A stretch of DNA of 64,000 bases from Hermatobates lingyangjiaoensis. Its lineage: Eukaryota; Arthropoda; Insecta; Hemiptera; Hermatobatidae. Shown here in pieces: positions 24,501 to 38,100 of the stretch. The translations under genes were made by a program, and so were the position numbers. The notes under the pieces are model-generated. The model ran no database searches, was not told the DNA's origin, and saw nothing but the letters and a program-made list of their open reading frames with translations. Every line of letters starts with the position of its first letter. The stretch's first letter is position 1. The DNA is taken from positions 4,783,001-4,847,000 of the forward strand of contig JAPFBL010001928.1 of assembly GCA_026182355.1 (NCBI GenBank). The letters run 5' to 3'.

Positions 24501-27500
24501 GTGACAGTTTGGAGAATTATAAATTGTTTTTGATGTTAGAAAATAAAGTGCCTAAGTCAGCATCTACTGTACCCAAGAGAAAAATAACATCTACTACGTA
24601 AGTTCTTTTTCTGCATAAAACTTTTCAGAACTAAGATTAAAAAGAAAACTTGAGGTAATTTTAAAATTGGATATTGAATTAACTCTCTGTTATGATATAT
24701 CTATACACTAGTATTTGCAATATAAAAGCAAAATAGATTAAATACATGAATATTACTTTTTTAAGATTACTTCAAAATTGAGGGTCTGGTAATTTCAAGT
24801 CATCTGCTTATCCAAGTTTTCAATTAGAGCAAACCAAATCATGTTCACAGTTTTTATGGATTGAGATACCCACATATGTTACTCTGACTATAAACTGAGT
24901 GTCTGTTGTAATCTGAATAGAAAAATATCATCAGTGGGAATGGCCTAAATCAGACTTGAAACTCTCTCAAACATCATATCATCAGTGGGAATGGCCTAAA
25001 TCAGACTTGAAACTCTCTCAAACATCATATCATCAGTGGGAATGGCCTAAATCAGACTTGAAACTCTCTCAAACATCATATCATCAGTGGGAATGGCCTA
25101 AATCAGACTTGAAACTCTCTCAAACATCATATCATCAGTGGGAATGGCCTAAATCAGACTTGAAACTCTCTCAAACATCATATCATCAGTGGGAATGGCC
25201 TAAATCAGACTTCAAACTCTCTCAAACATCATATCATCCGAGTCCACATAAAATATTAAACCTTATTCTTATTGAACCAGAAGACAATTCAAAAAAATTA
25301 AACTTTTCTAGAAGTTTTAAAACATTTTAATAAAGGGAGAGGACAGTGAAACTGTCTTTGTCACAAATTTTAAATATTATTTCAAAACCAAAAATATTTA
25401 TCGCGTTTTGATCATAATTTGCACTCTGACTCTAACCATGTTGCAATCAACCAGTAAATTAAATTTATCATCAATAAATGATAACTGGATTACTTCCAAT
25501 AAAGTCAATATAAACCAGGAGAAGTAATATTTTACCTTTATTTCTCAAAATTAAGAGGGAAAAAAAAAGAATTTCAACTATAGTTGTCTGACCTGGTCGA
25601 TAATAATTAGTTTGCCCCACTTAACAGTTAATTGGTACTCCTTTTTAAAAGTTTTCTAATTTTCCTCACTTTTAAAAGGAATATAAATTTATGTTATAAT
25701 TTCTAAACTAATGCAGTGCCCGTATTAGATTTTGAATTTTTCTTACTACTATTATGATTTATAATCATTAAAATAACCTTAATTTTTTTTAACTTCTGAT
25801 TTACTTTCCCCTGGAGAATTTTCCTGATTGTTTGTTCTAGTTTTAAGTTATAAACATTTATCAATAATTTTATCACGAACATTACATATTGAAACATTCA
25901 TAACTGATACTTTATTATTTTATTTTTAGTCAACTAATACTTAAGCATAAGGTAATTTGAAAGCATAGTTTTTTCGTTATGTTTTTTACTCTAATTACCT
26001 TTCAGATTGTTATATTACCCTAATAAGAGTTTTAACAACTGTTTTCAACTGTAAATACTTAAGCAGATATCTAATAACTCTTATGTCATTTTGATGGATT
26101 CAGAGGAACACATATTTGTCTCCTCCGAGGCAGGTTTGCTCCTGGACTTACCTACAATCGTCCTTTTTTTTTTATTTATCGATTTTCATTTATTTATTAT
26201 TTTATAGTTTAATTTATTTAGTGTTATTATTTTATATACATAATTTTGTTTTATGTTTTTATTTTTACCCTTTTATTTTATTGCTTATATTTACCATCAT
26301 GAATTCATGAGTTTACCCTTACTCTCTCTCTAAAGTGGCAACATTGATACAGTGCTTCTGAAAAGAAGATTTCTGTTCTGGAGTAACTTCTCGTGGGCTC
26401 ATTTCTCTTCCTTCCTGATGATATGCTTCCTGTCTGACAATTTATTATATATAAGTAAACTTATTACTCAGAAACAACAAACAAACAACTCTCAATACTC
26501 TTAATCATTTCATCTGCATGTTATCTTCAGAAGAAAAGAAGAATGAACACTGCGATGAAGACGTGAAAGAGTTTCCAAATCTTTAGAACAATGTTTCTCA
26601 AACCATTTGACTCCAGGCTGCACCTAAAAAACAACAAAAGCTTTGGGGTGCACAGTTGATATTAATGCAAAAAAATGAGCAATGAAATTTGAAAATATAA
26701 AAGTTACTTTATAATTAAACCAACTTAGCATTTATTTTTTAGAAAATATATTTTACTTTTAAACATTTTAATAGGAAACATGTTATGCGTGAAATTTTTT
26801 GAATGTTTGGTCTTATTTGTAATGAACGAACTTTCATCTCTAGATGTATGCATTTAAACTTTTTCTATTTTTATATTTAATATTAGTAAGCACAAAAGAT
26901 CCTTGTTCACAAAGATTTCAATGTAGAAGACTGAATTAAAACAGACAAACCTTTCGTAGATATTGAAGAGTATTCCTTGACTGAAATCCAAAACTGCTCG
27001 ATAGATATCTCCTTATGTTTGATCTTTAATCCACGATCTGTAGATATGGTAATCAGATTCTTCTCTTCTATTAACGAAAAGACAACGTCATAAGTTGAAA
27101 TGTCAATGAAAAGGTTGAGAATAGAATCATATTGCACCATATTTATTGAAGTCTTATGGTTTAACGTTCATTTTTATCTTCCAAAATTGCTGCATGATCC
27201 ACTATTAAGAGAATTCAATCATCTGAATTACCTCTTTCAACAAAAGGTAGCATTTATGAACAGCCTGAATTAGCTTTTCTTTTCCGAATTGCTATTTTGT
27301 CCTTAATACTTTCATTTTGTTGGTAGATTAGTAAAGATTTTCATTCCCATTTCACATGGAACATTCAGAATATTTAAATTCCGAAATATATCTGTCAGAT
27401 ATATGAGCTTTGAAACCGAAACTCGCATTTAAGGAGTCCACAAAAGGTATTTTTATTTTCTTTTTCAAAAAATGCCAATAGTTTTTGAAAAAGTTCAAAA

Positions 27501-30500
27501 ACAAGACAAATAATTTTTACCTCTTGATAACAATCCTACTCTTGGATGCAATAGTAAGCGTGTGTATTGAATCTATACATGGTTTTGCCAAGTAGTTCAA
27601 ATATACTTACTTTTGCCGCTCTAGGCTGAATGAAATTTATCATATGTATAATTTGATCAAAAACTTTCAATTTAGTGCCCAGTGATTTTGCTATCAGGAA
27701 ATCTTTATTTAAAAAACAACGAGTTGTTATGATGTTATGATGTAGATAATAAAAATTATAATGAAGCCCACTATTGATGAGGACCCTTGAGTACAAACCC
27801 CAGTACACAACTTCCACGATAAATTCCATTTTTAAAAATTTTTATGTTCAGTAAGAGTATATGACTTCATTTTAATGGCTATCATTTTTAATATTTCATA
27901 AGAAGTAATTTGAGTTTCCTCAGACACCATCATCTATTTTTGAAAAAAAAAAACAGCTTGCTTTGTTACTTAAGTAAACTTTTAAAATAAAATATGTCTT
28001 TTCCTTGACACCGCCATCAGATGTTTGAAAAGTAATTGCTTAACTTACTGGAGAGCATAAGTCATTTGACATATGTTGCGTCCGCAAATCAAACTCAATG
28101 CCCGAGGTTATTTTTCATCTCCAGTCCACGTCAAAACATCTCTTAAATTAACTTTTGTCGTATTTGCAGTCTGCTCTTGTTTTTATTTGCTGGAACCTTT
28201 ATGTCACTTGGAGCAGCTTCATTATTAGAAGAAAATTCTGAAACGTTTTTTGCTTAAAAATGTACATTTTATGAGCAATTATTTTAATATAATCTAAAAA
28301 AAAAAATACCAATTGCAATACACTGAGTATGTTGAATGAGAGCTGTTAAAAGTGGCTGCACTTGGACAGCTACACCTGTACTGACAGAGTGACAGACTGA
28401 CTAGAAACCTTTTTATTGGACGATGAGGTCAATGTCATGTACCATTCATTCACCATATGATAAAATCATTAACCTGATTACCATAGTTTATCTTGCTCCT
28501 CCTTAAGTTTATTGTCAACTGTCCCCAGAGGTAATTCGCTATTGACTTTGGCTTCCTACTAGCGGTCTACTAAACATTTTAAGGCCATTGAGGCGTAATC
28601 AGGTAAATCAAGTTTGTAGCCAGATTGTATTTACTTATACAAGATCATTAGTACCTTAATCTTTCCTTTGAAGCTAATCCTCTTTTGGGATTAAAAAAGA
28701 AAAACATTGGAAGTATTAATTAATTATCTGCTTTAAACCCGATGGAGTTTCAGTGGACTGTAATACAATAATAATAATACATCGCCCGTAGTAATAATAA
28801 TGTTTATAAACAATGTGAAGTAAGGTCTTATATTTCAACAATGACAACTGTAGTACTGATATTTTTTATAGCATAATACGTTTTTGGTTCAGTAGGCCTG
28901 GTATTTCTCGCACATTGTTCTTTTGCGAATGTCTAATGTTATCTGTTTCCCCAAAGAAAGTAGAGATTCATGCTTTTACTTTGTTTTTTTAATAAATATA
29001 AATTACTTTAATACTTATATATTAATTAGAGATTAGTAATATTACTTCTGTTTGTTGTAGCGTTACACAGGTATTTCCATTTTAACATAGACATGATTTT
29101 ATTTTATTACTTTGCTACCAGAGTAGATACATAGTATGTAGATAACATACCAAAGTAGATACGTAGTATGTAGATAACATACCAAAGTAGATACGTAGTA
29201 TGTAGATAACATACCAAAGTAGATACGTAGTATGTCGATAACATACCAAAGTAGATACGTGGTATGTAGATAACATACCAAAGTAGATACGTGGTATGTA
29301 GATAACATACCAAAGTAACATCCCTGAGGGATTTGAAGGGGTTAAAAGGGCTGTGGATCATTTTTAAATTGGAGGATGCAAAATATATATTTTTGAAATC
29401 ACATTATTGTAAACATGTAAATATTTGATTAAATATAATCTACATGATGAAAAAAAAATATATTAAAATAAACGGAAAGTACTTAAGTAACTGAAAGTTA
29501 CTTAAAGTTAAAGGAAAGGCCTATGTGTGTTCTCTCTCGGGACGGCCACTGTAACCTAACCTAACCTAAATGAAAGTTTGTCAATCAACTTTCAGTTAAG
29601 ATTAAAAGAGGTTGAAAAAGAAGGACTCAATTTTTTAAGGAAAGAGGAAAGGAATCGTTTCTTAAAAATTCAAAAAGTGAAATAGTAAAGTCTTGACTGA
29701 CTGGGATACCATATTTTTAGTGCTAACAATTTAAGAAAATCATATCGTTTTTGAAAACCTTAATCATTAATCTTATATAAATTAAATTTTCTGTTCTGAT
29801 GACGCTTCAACCATCTTTTAAGGATCAACTTTGAGAACAAATGCGATTGAAAGAGACACTCAGTGAATCGACTTCACAATCGTGAAACTTGTGAACACTG
29901 AAAATAATAATAATCAAAGTCAAAAACTTAAGAAAATAAATAATCATAAATTAAAAACTGAGAAAAATAAGGATGAAAGAAAAATCTGTCTTATAATTAT
30001 AAAAAAAAAAACAAGAAGTAAACATCAGAAATAGTAAAGGAGAGACACAAAACTGAAATATTAATAAGATATTATTAGGAGGAAAGAAATAGTGAAATGA
30101 AAGTAAAGCTACCTCCAATCAAAAAGACTACTTCAGCATATTTCTATCACAGGAACAGAGAGGAATCTGTGAATTCATAAAATCTGCCTGTTTTATTATA
30201 ATAAAACTTTTTATAGATGGTTCACCATACATCTCATAGTAGAAGAACCTAAACGCACACAAAATCAAGCTTTGCTGTGACTGAATAAATGTTTGCTGTA
30301 AAACAACCAAAAGAGAAGTACAAAGAGAATTTATATTGCAGTTATTAATAATAGAATCATTCAATATAATAGGTAGAAGGTTTGGTATGAATAATTAAAC
30401 AGCAAGAATCTGTTGAAACTTCATAAGAGACAATCGTTAGCCGAGAAGATTTGCACAAGACGACTAATTGAATGGCCTTCCTGACCTTTGATGAAACGGA

Positions 30501-31586
30501 CTGGTCTAATTGAAGATTCGAAACCTTATGACAACGACCAGTGAATAATTTGCCTGCTTTATTTAATAGTTCAACCAACAGCATTTAGATTAAAGTTTAT
30601 AGTATTTATTAATGTTACTTTACGTTTGCTTACACCCTGAAAGTGGTTCATGAATACTGAAATGTTACTTATAGTTTTTGATAAATTGAAAGTACTATGA
30701 GATTTGACGTATACATGGAATAAATAATTAATTTTCCAGTGATTTATTTTACTCAGTACCTGTTAAGTGATAAACAGTGTAAGAACCAAGGGCAGAACCA
30801 AGGCAAAGAATGCAATATTCTATCTGGTTATATGTATGAAAAAAGATCTACTCCCTAAATATTGAGTGATGGACTGATTACCAACGCCCACGCTCATAGG
30901 CTTTCACCTCTTAGAGCTATTTTAGGGGGCGGGAAGTGGCTGATTTATCATTCGGCACCCACTGCAGTTATGGGTAAGCCACGTTACCGGGTTGGTTCTA
31001 CATTGGGAGCTCTGAATTACCGAGGTTACTCAAATGCATTTGTATCTGACAACAAGTATCTGGCACTGTCCACTATTGGAACTACAGCACACTTCCTGCC
31101 CAGGCAAGATGCAAGACCGCTTGTTACTGTTGAAAGATCTTAGTCTTTTTTCTCTTTCCTTCTTGTGCTTTGGACGTTGATTGTATTTCGCATGTTTCTT
31201 GTGAAATCTTGTTATATATATATATACAAAATTGTCAGAATAACACGTGATATAAATATTCAGGTAACTCACCACAAATGATCGAAGATAATCACTCTGA
31301 GGCCTATCGTCTATCACGTCGTCAGAGGGATTATCTTCCATCATTTGTGGTGAGTTACCTGGTATACATATATATGTAGTTACCTGATATATACATATAT
31401 ATATACCATGATAAACGAAAAACGGTCCGGCAGGACAGATAACACTTGAAATAAACAGTGACACATAGACTGAAACATAACAAAAGACTCACTTTTCAAT
31501 ATTATTTCGACGGCATTGCGGTCGAAATAATATTGAAAAGTGAGTCTTTTGTTATGTTTCAGTCTATGTATCACTGTTTATTTTAA

Positions 31587-31624
<38 letters not shown>

Positions 31625-31717
31625 ACTAGAATTTCGGCATTGCGGTCGAAATAATATTGAAAAGTGAGTCTTTTGTTATGTTTCAGTCTATGTACGAGTA
31701 TCACTGTTTATTTTAAG

Positions 31718-31750
<33 letters not shown>

Positions 31751-32075
31751 GAATTTAAAAAAGAACACATAGAAAGGAAACCACTGAACTCACTACTATA
31801 TTTCGATGTCCTCGTCTTCAGGAAAAGAAGTGAATCGCTCCAAAGGCTGATAACGACTCTATATATATATATATATGATCAAACCACAATAAGAAATGGG
31901 AAAACAAGACTAAGATCTTTCAACCGTAACAAGCGGTCTTCATCAGAGTCAAAAACCCAACTGACAGTTGGACTCTGACGAAGACCGCTTGTTACGGTTG
32001 AAAGATCTTAGTCTTGTTTTCCCATTTATTATTGTGGTTTGATCATTGATTGTTATTTCATGTGTTTATGTGAAA

Positions 32076-32120
<45 letters not shown>

Positions 32121-35100
32121 GATATAATCTGAGGCCTTTCGTCTATCACGTCGTCAGAGCGGTTATCTTCTATCATTTGTGGTGAGTTACCTGATAAATA
32201 TATAAACAACAAGATTTTACGTAAACACGTGAAATAATCAATGATCAAACCACAATATGAAGTGAAAAAAAAAAGACTAAGATCTTTCAACTATAACAAG
32301 CGGTCTTCGTTAGAGTTAAAAACTCAACTGAACCCAACATAGTTGGGTTTTTGACTCTGACGGTTAAAAGGTCTTAGTCTTTTTTTCCCATTTCATTTTG
32401 TGGTTTGATCATTGATTGTCATTTCACGTGTTTATGTAAAATCTTGTTCTATAGATATATTTATCAGGTAACTCACCACAAATGATAGAAGATAATCTCT
32501 CTGACGACGTGATAGACGAAAGGCCTCAGAGTGATTATCTTCCATGATTTGTGGTGAGTTACCTGAAATTTTATATCACGTATTATTGTGACAATTTCAT
32601 GTCAAAAGAAATACGTGAAATACAATCAACGTCCAAACCACCAGAAGAAATGAGAAATGCCAACTATGAGTACTAATCAGTAGTTACTATCTACCATTCA
32701 GGGTTATCAACTAGTATTCAGTGTTACCAAGAACATATCAGTGTTACCAATACCATTCAGTGCTACTAACTGCTAATCAAATACAGTCTGGATTGGCCTG
32801 CACTCAGCTTTACTACACATAAGAATGAGAGATGTTTAATCTCCCATCATAAATATGCATATTTTATCTGAAAAATGTCATAAACAAGTAAGAATAAATG
32901 TCGTTTTATTATAATTCGAAAAAACTTCATAAAGCGCTTTTGGGACCACAAAACAAGTAATTCCGTCAAGATCTCGAAATCTAATTTTTTGTGATAAGTA
33001 TACTTTACTTGCAGTAAAGTAGAAACATATTTTTGATTTTATGTACAACTATAAGAAAAAGACGACTGTTCATAAAAATTTACCAAATGTATTTTCCATT
33101 CAACAAATTTAAAAAGAAAACCTTTTAGTACTAATTAAATGTAAATTTAGAGTTTTGATTTATTTTGCCTGATTATATAAATGATTTGCCTTTGTGATTG
33201 TGAGTTCTATAATACTTATTGTTGAAATGTGTTCAATTGGTTTGGAAATGTTGCATTTCTTACAGTATGAATGAAATATTCGACGTCTTAAACAAATTAT
33301 AACAATTTTATTTTGTAGTTTCTATTAGGTAAATTAAAAAGTCGAAAGCTTTAATCTTAGGCATTCAAGTGTATAACTAAAGGAAAATCTATAATGGAAC
33401 TAACTAGGAATGTTTAAAAATATCAATGAAGTAAAAATAGAAAATATTTTAAGAGTTGTGATTGTGTTTCATTTTAAAATATTGTTAAAATAGATTCTTC
33501 ATTTATAGGGAACATACAAAATATGAAACCAGTTAAAAGGTTCAAAATGTCATCTTACTAAACAACATTTACATTATTGTATTTTTCAACTCAAATTGTA
33601 TTTACTTTTTTAATAAAAACAAGAATATGTGAAACAGTTTTAACATTCTTAGTGCAAAATATGAATAACAAGGATTGGGATGGATGAAGTAATCAAGTTA
33701 TTATACTTCCTGAATTCATGAGTAAGCAATAAAAACAAACTATGGATAATTTGGTCAAACCAATGACAACTGGTAACTTTAATAAGCTTTTCCGGCTCTT
33801 TTCAATGTTTCCGTTTAAACAGTTCGTAATTTCTTCAATATTCCTTTGTCTATAAAGTAACCAAATCCCAATACTGAAACTTCTATTAATCTGAAGAATT
33901 AAGACCAATTTTCCCATTATAAAACTTGAATATATTCCTATTTTCTTTGAAAAATATCAAATATGTAAAAAAAATGTCGTTTTAACATAATTTTTAATTT
34001 AATGTTTAGGATAACTTCATTTATTATTAATCAAAGAATGTTTACAGTTTTGAATTATGTTTTACATATTTGTCTTTTATTAAATTATTATACTGAGAAT
34101 TTTATAGCATGCAAGTGTTTTAAAAAAAATCATACTAATTCAATTTACTCTGAGTGAGTGTTATCTTTTTCCTGCGTGATTTACTCTGTTATAAGGTTGC
34201 TGTAAATCTACAATTTAGATTGAGAAAAAAAAATATATTAGAATCAGCCAGTTTTGCATACTCTAATCAAGTTCACGGCCGGCTTTCCAGTATAATTTGA
34301 AACTTTTTATAACTGAAAGCTTGAAATTTTTTTAAAAATAATAGATGCGAACTATTAGACTAATAGTGAAGAAAGTGGATATTTGTCAACAAACATAACT
34401 CCTCTTTCATGAGTAAAGAGTCCATTCATCATTCTTCAGAATCATAGTATCGGAATCAGATACTATGATTCATAAACACAAAAAAAATGTACATCTGAAA
34501 TTAAGTTTTGTTTAAGGGTGCAATACATAGATTCATTAGAGCATTTTGTAAGACAAATCCACCATACTATACAAAACATGAGAAATTTTATGTGTGATTA
34601 GCGTTGATTTTCTACATGTAAGAATTTTATTCCTTTACATCTCATATTAAGTTATTAACTTATTTACAAAATCTATATATAAATTCTCTTCGTGGCTCTG
34701 TATGTATGTTTATGTATGTTTGTACCTCATGCATTCGGCCTACAATGGACCTTTTTCAAAAATTCTTTTGCAAGGCACTTTCTATAGGTCTTGGGGTGGT
34801 TTTAGGCTATTAAACTCTGGGGGGCAGCCTAACCCAGGCCCCCTAGGGCCCTATAATAGATAAGGTTTGCTGTATAACCTGTTTGTTTACATTTTGACTT
34901 TAATTGGTAATGGCAACCGCAGGTAGGTTATTCTTTGTGTTAATATTTCCACATGCTTTGTTCAATTATTTTTTCGATACAATACTTCTTCATAAACAAA
35001 TAATATTTCATCAAAATATTGTTATTCAAACTTTTAAGAGACAATTTTGTTTACTGATATAATTTTAATTGGACATTTAAAACTGTGTGAAGTCTTCAAA

Positions 35101-38100
35101 TTGAAATCATTGAATGAAATGTAATGTGATATGGTTTAGCCTCTTCAACTAACTGGTTCCTAATTGAAACGATTTGGGGGTTTAAAATTCGTATCATATT
35201 TAACAGATAAGACATATCACATTTAATGAGCTTAGACTTCTTTCAAATTTCTTGATGTATTGTTCGGCAAAAAATATTCTTTTTATTATTTGTTTAATCT
35301 AATCTATCAACTTCCAATATTATTAGACAATGTGTGAAATTTATAATCACTGTTAGATTATATATTTTTTGAGTAATCTATAATTTTAATTCTGTATTAA
35401 TTTCGTTTATCTCAAAAAAGTTAAGTATAACGGAACTATAGAAAATTTAAATTGTTTTCGTTATGTGTAATTTATTATTAGAGTTGAAATTAAATTGTTT
35501 CCCGGGTAAAGCCGGGTAGATCAGCTAGTTTTCATTAAATCTCAAAACATCAATCTTCCTTCAGTGGATTCACTAAAAAAATTTCTAAGTCAATGTAAAC
35601 AATATAAATAAATGTAAAGAAATACAAGTATACCTAGTAAATCATTAGTACAGGATAAACATTCAATTCAGGATTTTTTTTATAGCTTTATTGCTATTTT
35701 CCCGAAATGGAACTTTCATTATTTTTTTTTAAAAGTTGCTAATTTTGAGCTTAATGTTTTGGCAAAAATTTCATTGTTTTTTAATGAGCCCTTTAGCAAG
35801 AAAAAAACATATTTTGAAAGCAGGTCCCTTTGGTGAATGTAATTTTAAAAAAAAAATTGCTTCAACACATCCTTTACGTAATGTTCTACTTTTAAGCATA
35901 ATTTAATTTTGATCCGTCAAATGGTATAGATAGAATCACCCTCACAAGCTTTCAAATTGAATTATAAGTCAAAATTTTTACAGTTTATGGAAACAAATAT
36001 TTGCTGTTGTTTTAAAAATCATAGGGTATTTTTCCTTTATTGCTTTTGTAGCCTCAAAGATAATTCCAAAAGTTCAAAACTTTAGAGTTAATAGTTAAGG
36101 AGAAAAAAATGTTTGCTGAAAACATGTTTTTGCAAATAAAAGTGCCTTTCTAATCATGAATAATTACTCTCAAACAATAGGGCTCATCTACACTATGAGA
36201 CCCATTCCTGAGTAAAGTCTATTTGATCTATCAAAGATTCTGGACCGTAGCGTGGTAACAAACTTTTCTAACATACCGATCCACCCACACACATACATCA
36301 ACGAAAAAACTTCATAAAACGTCTTTTGGGACCTCAAAACATGTAATTCCGTTAAAATCTCGAGATTGATTTTTTTCACGATCACTATACTTATAGTAAA
36401 GTAAAAATATAAAAGTTATGAAACAGTATATGTTATTTTATGGAATATATGAACTTACTTGAGAGCAGCGGTAATCGTCTTAATTCATTGGATTTAAAGG
36501 AAAGATGAAGTTTCTTTGAGACTTCTCAAATTAAGTCAATTGATGATGATTGCAATTGACTTATTGTGTTTCACGGTTTTTCGAATATTCTTAATCAGAT
36601 TCATTTAATTGTATCTAATGTTTTTTTTTTAATTTTTCAGCATGGAGGAAGAATCATGTGGAAATCGAGGTCATCTTTGGAGAAAGTATTACTAGTCTCA
36701 GTGGGGGTGCTTCTGCTTGTTGTACTCATACTGTCTTCGATTCTGTCCATGGCGTTGGATGTCAGCATGCTTCACCTGCCCCCCGATTCAGATCAGGGTA
36801 AACCACAGCCAGCTTTTCATACATTTTCCATTGCTCTAAGCCAGTGTTTCCTAACCTTTTTTTGCCTGAGGCACATCTGAGAACTCCTAAAACACTTAGC
36901 CAAATATAGAAAAAAAATATTTTTTTCTATATATTTTAGAGGCCCTAAAGCTAGCAACATTCTCAAATAAGAACTTGAAATTAATGAATCAACACCACAC
37001 TCCAATACACATTCATTATTTTGAATCCATGTAAAACATTATGTTAAAAACATACCAGCATTCAAGCATTGAATCAACGTAACAGTGTTCGTTCACGTTC
37101 ACATTTACCATTTAAGTATTGTTCAACGAGTAATTTTGCCTTTGAAATAAAAACTTTCAAAGTTTTAAATTTATGGAGTCTTTTGAAAATACCCTGTTTG
37201 ATAATTATATTTTTTTAGAATGAAAAACTAACGAACTTTAAGAAAGTAGTTTGTAATTGAATTAAATTTCCTTTTAATTTTTTATATTTTATATAATTTA
37301 TAACTTTTATATAATATTTTATATTTTTTATAGCAGTGATTTGATTAATGCAGTGTAACACTAAAGCTTCATTGTCCATTTAACAGAAAGCCATTTGTTG
37401 TTTAAATATATTGAGGATATACGAGTATAATGCATGTAAACTTTAGGATATCTGTATTATAAGCATGACTGTTTTCTAAATTTTCTTCATTAAAAGACTG
37501 ATGCTTTTAAAAAAAATGAATGTTTTTTTTTTCAGTTTGCCTAAGCGACTCCTGCGTTGTGACATCTGCTTCTATGATATCATCACTGGATACATCTGTC
37601 AGCCCATGCTCTGACTTTTACCAATACGCCTGCGGCAACTGGATCAAAACCAATCCCATGCCTGATGGCAAATCTATATGGGGAAATTTCGCTAAATTGG
37701 AACAACAAAATCAGCTTATTGTGAAAACTTTATTAGGTTTGTAAAATTATTCTTTTGATGAATATCTACTTTTGTTTACAACACAATTTTCTATAAAAAT
37801 TATTAATTTAATTTAAGTGTATCACACAAAATAATATTCATTTCAGAAACTTTCATGATTTTATTTAAAATCATATTTAAATTTAGTTAATGGGTTAAAT
37901 AGATAATGAAATAAGAAATAAAAGGAAAAAACATAGCAATTAAAGAAATATGCAAAAAAAATTTAACTACACAGACACTGATTCCACAATGTAGATGACA
38001 ATGTCATCTAGTAGGTAGGTTTTAGGAAAATAACATTCACAGTCAGTTAGGTGCTCTTGAAGATGGGATCCAGACGGACCCGAAACCGGTCGAGCTTTTC

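Noticed and set aside
29099..29361. Three overlapping minus-strand ORFs with hydrophobic repeats
   Set aside because: The 32-bp period is not a multiple of three and all frames are open; a by-product of the minisatellite.
36642..36700. ATG at the first bases of exon 2 as the start of the protein
   Set aside because: That frame meets a stop within about 17 codons; the exon reads correctly in phase 0 with exon 1 or from Met at 36656.
37737..37741. Alternative exon 3 donor GTAAAA at 37741
   Set aside because: It would put exon 4 out of frame and add a residue pair not seen in the family; AG|GTTTGT at 37737 fits.
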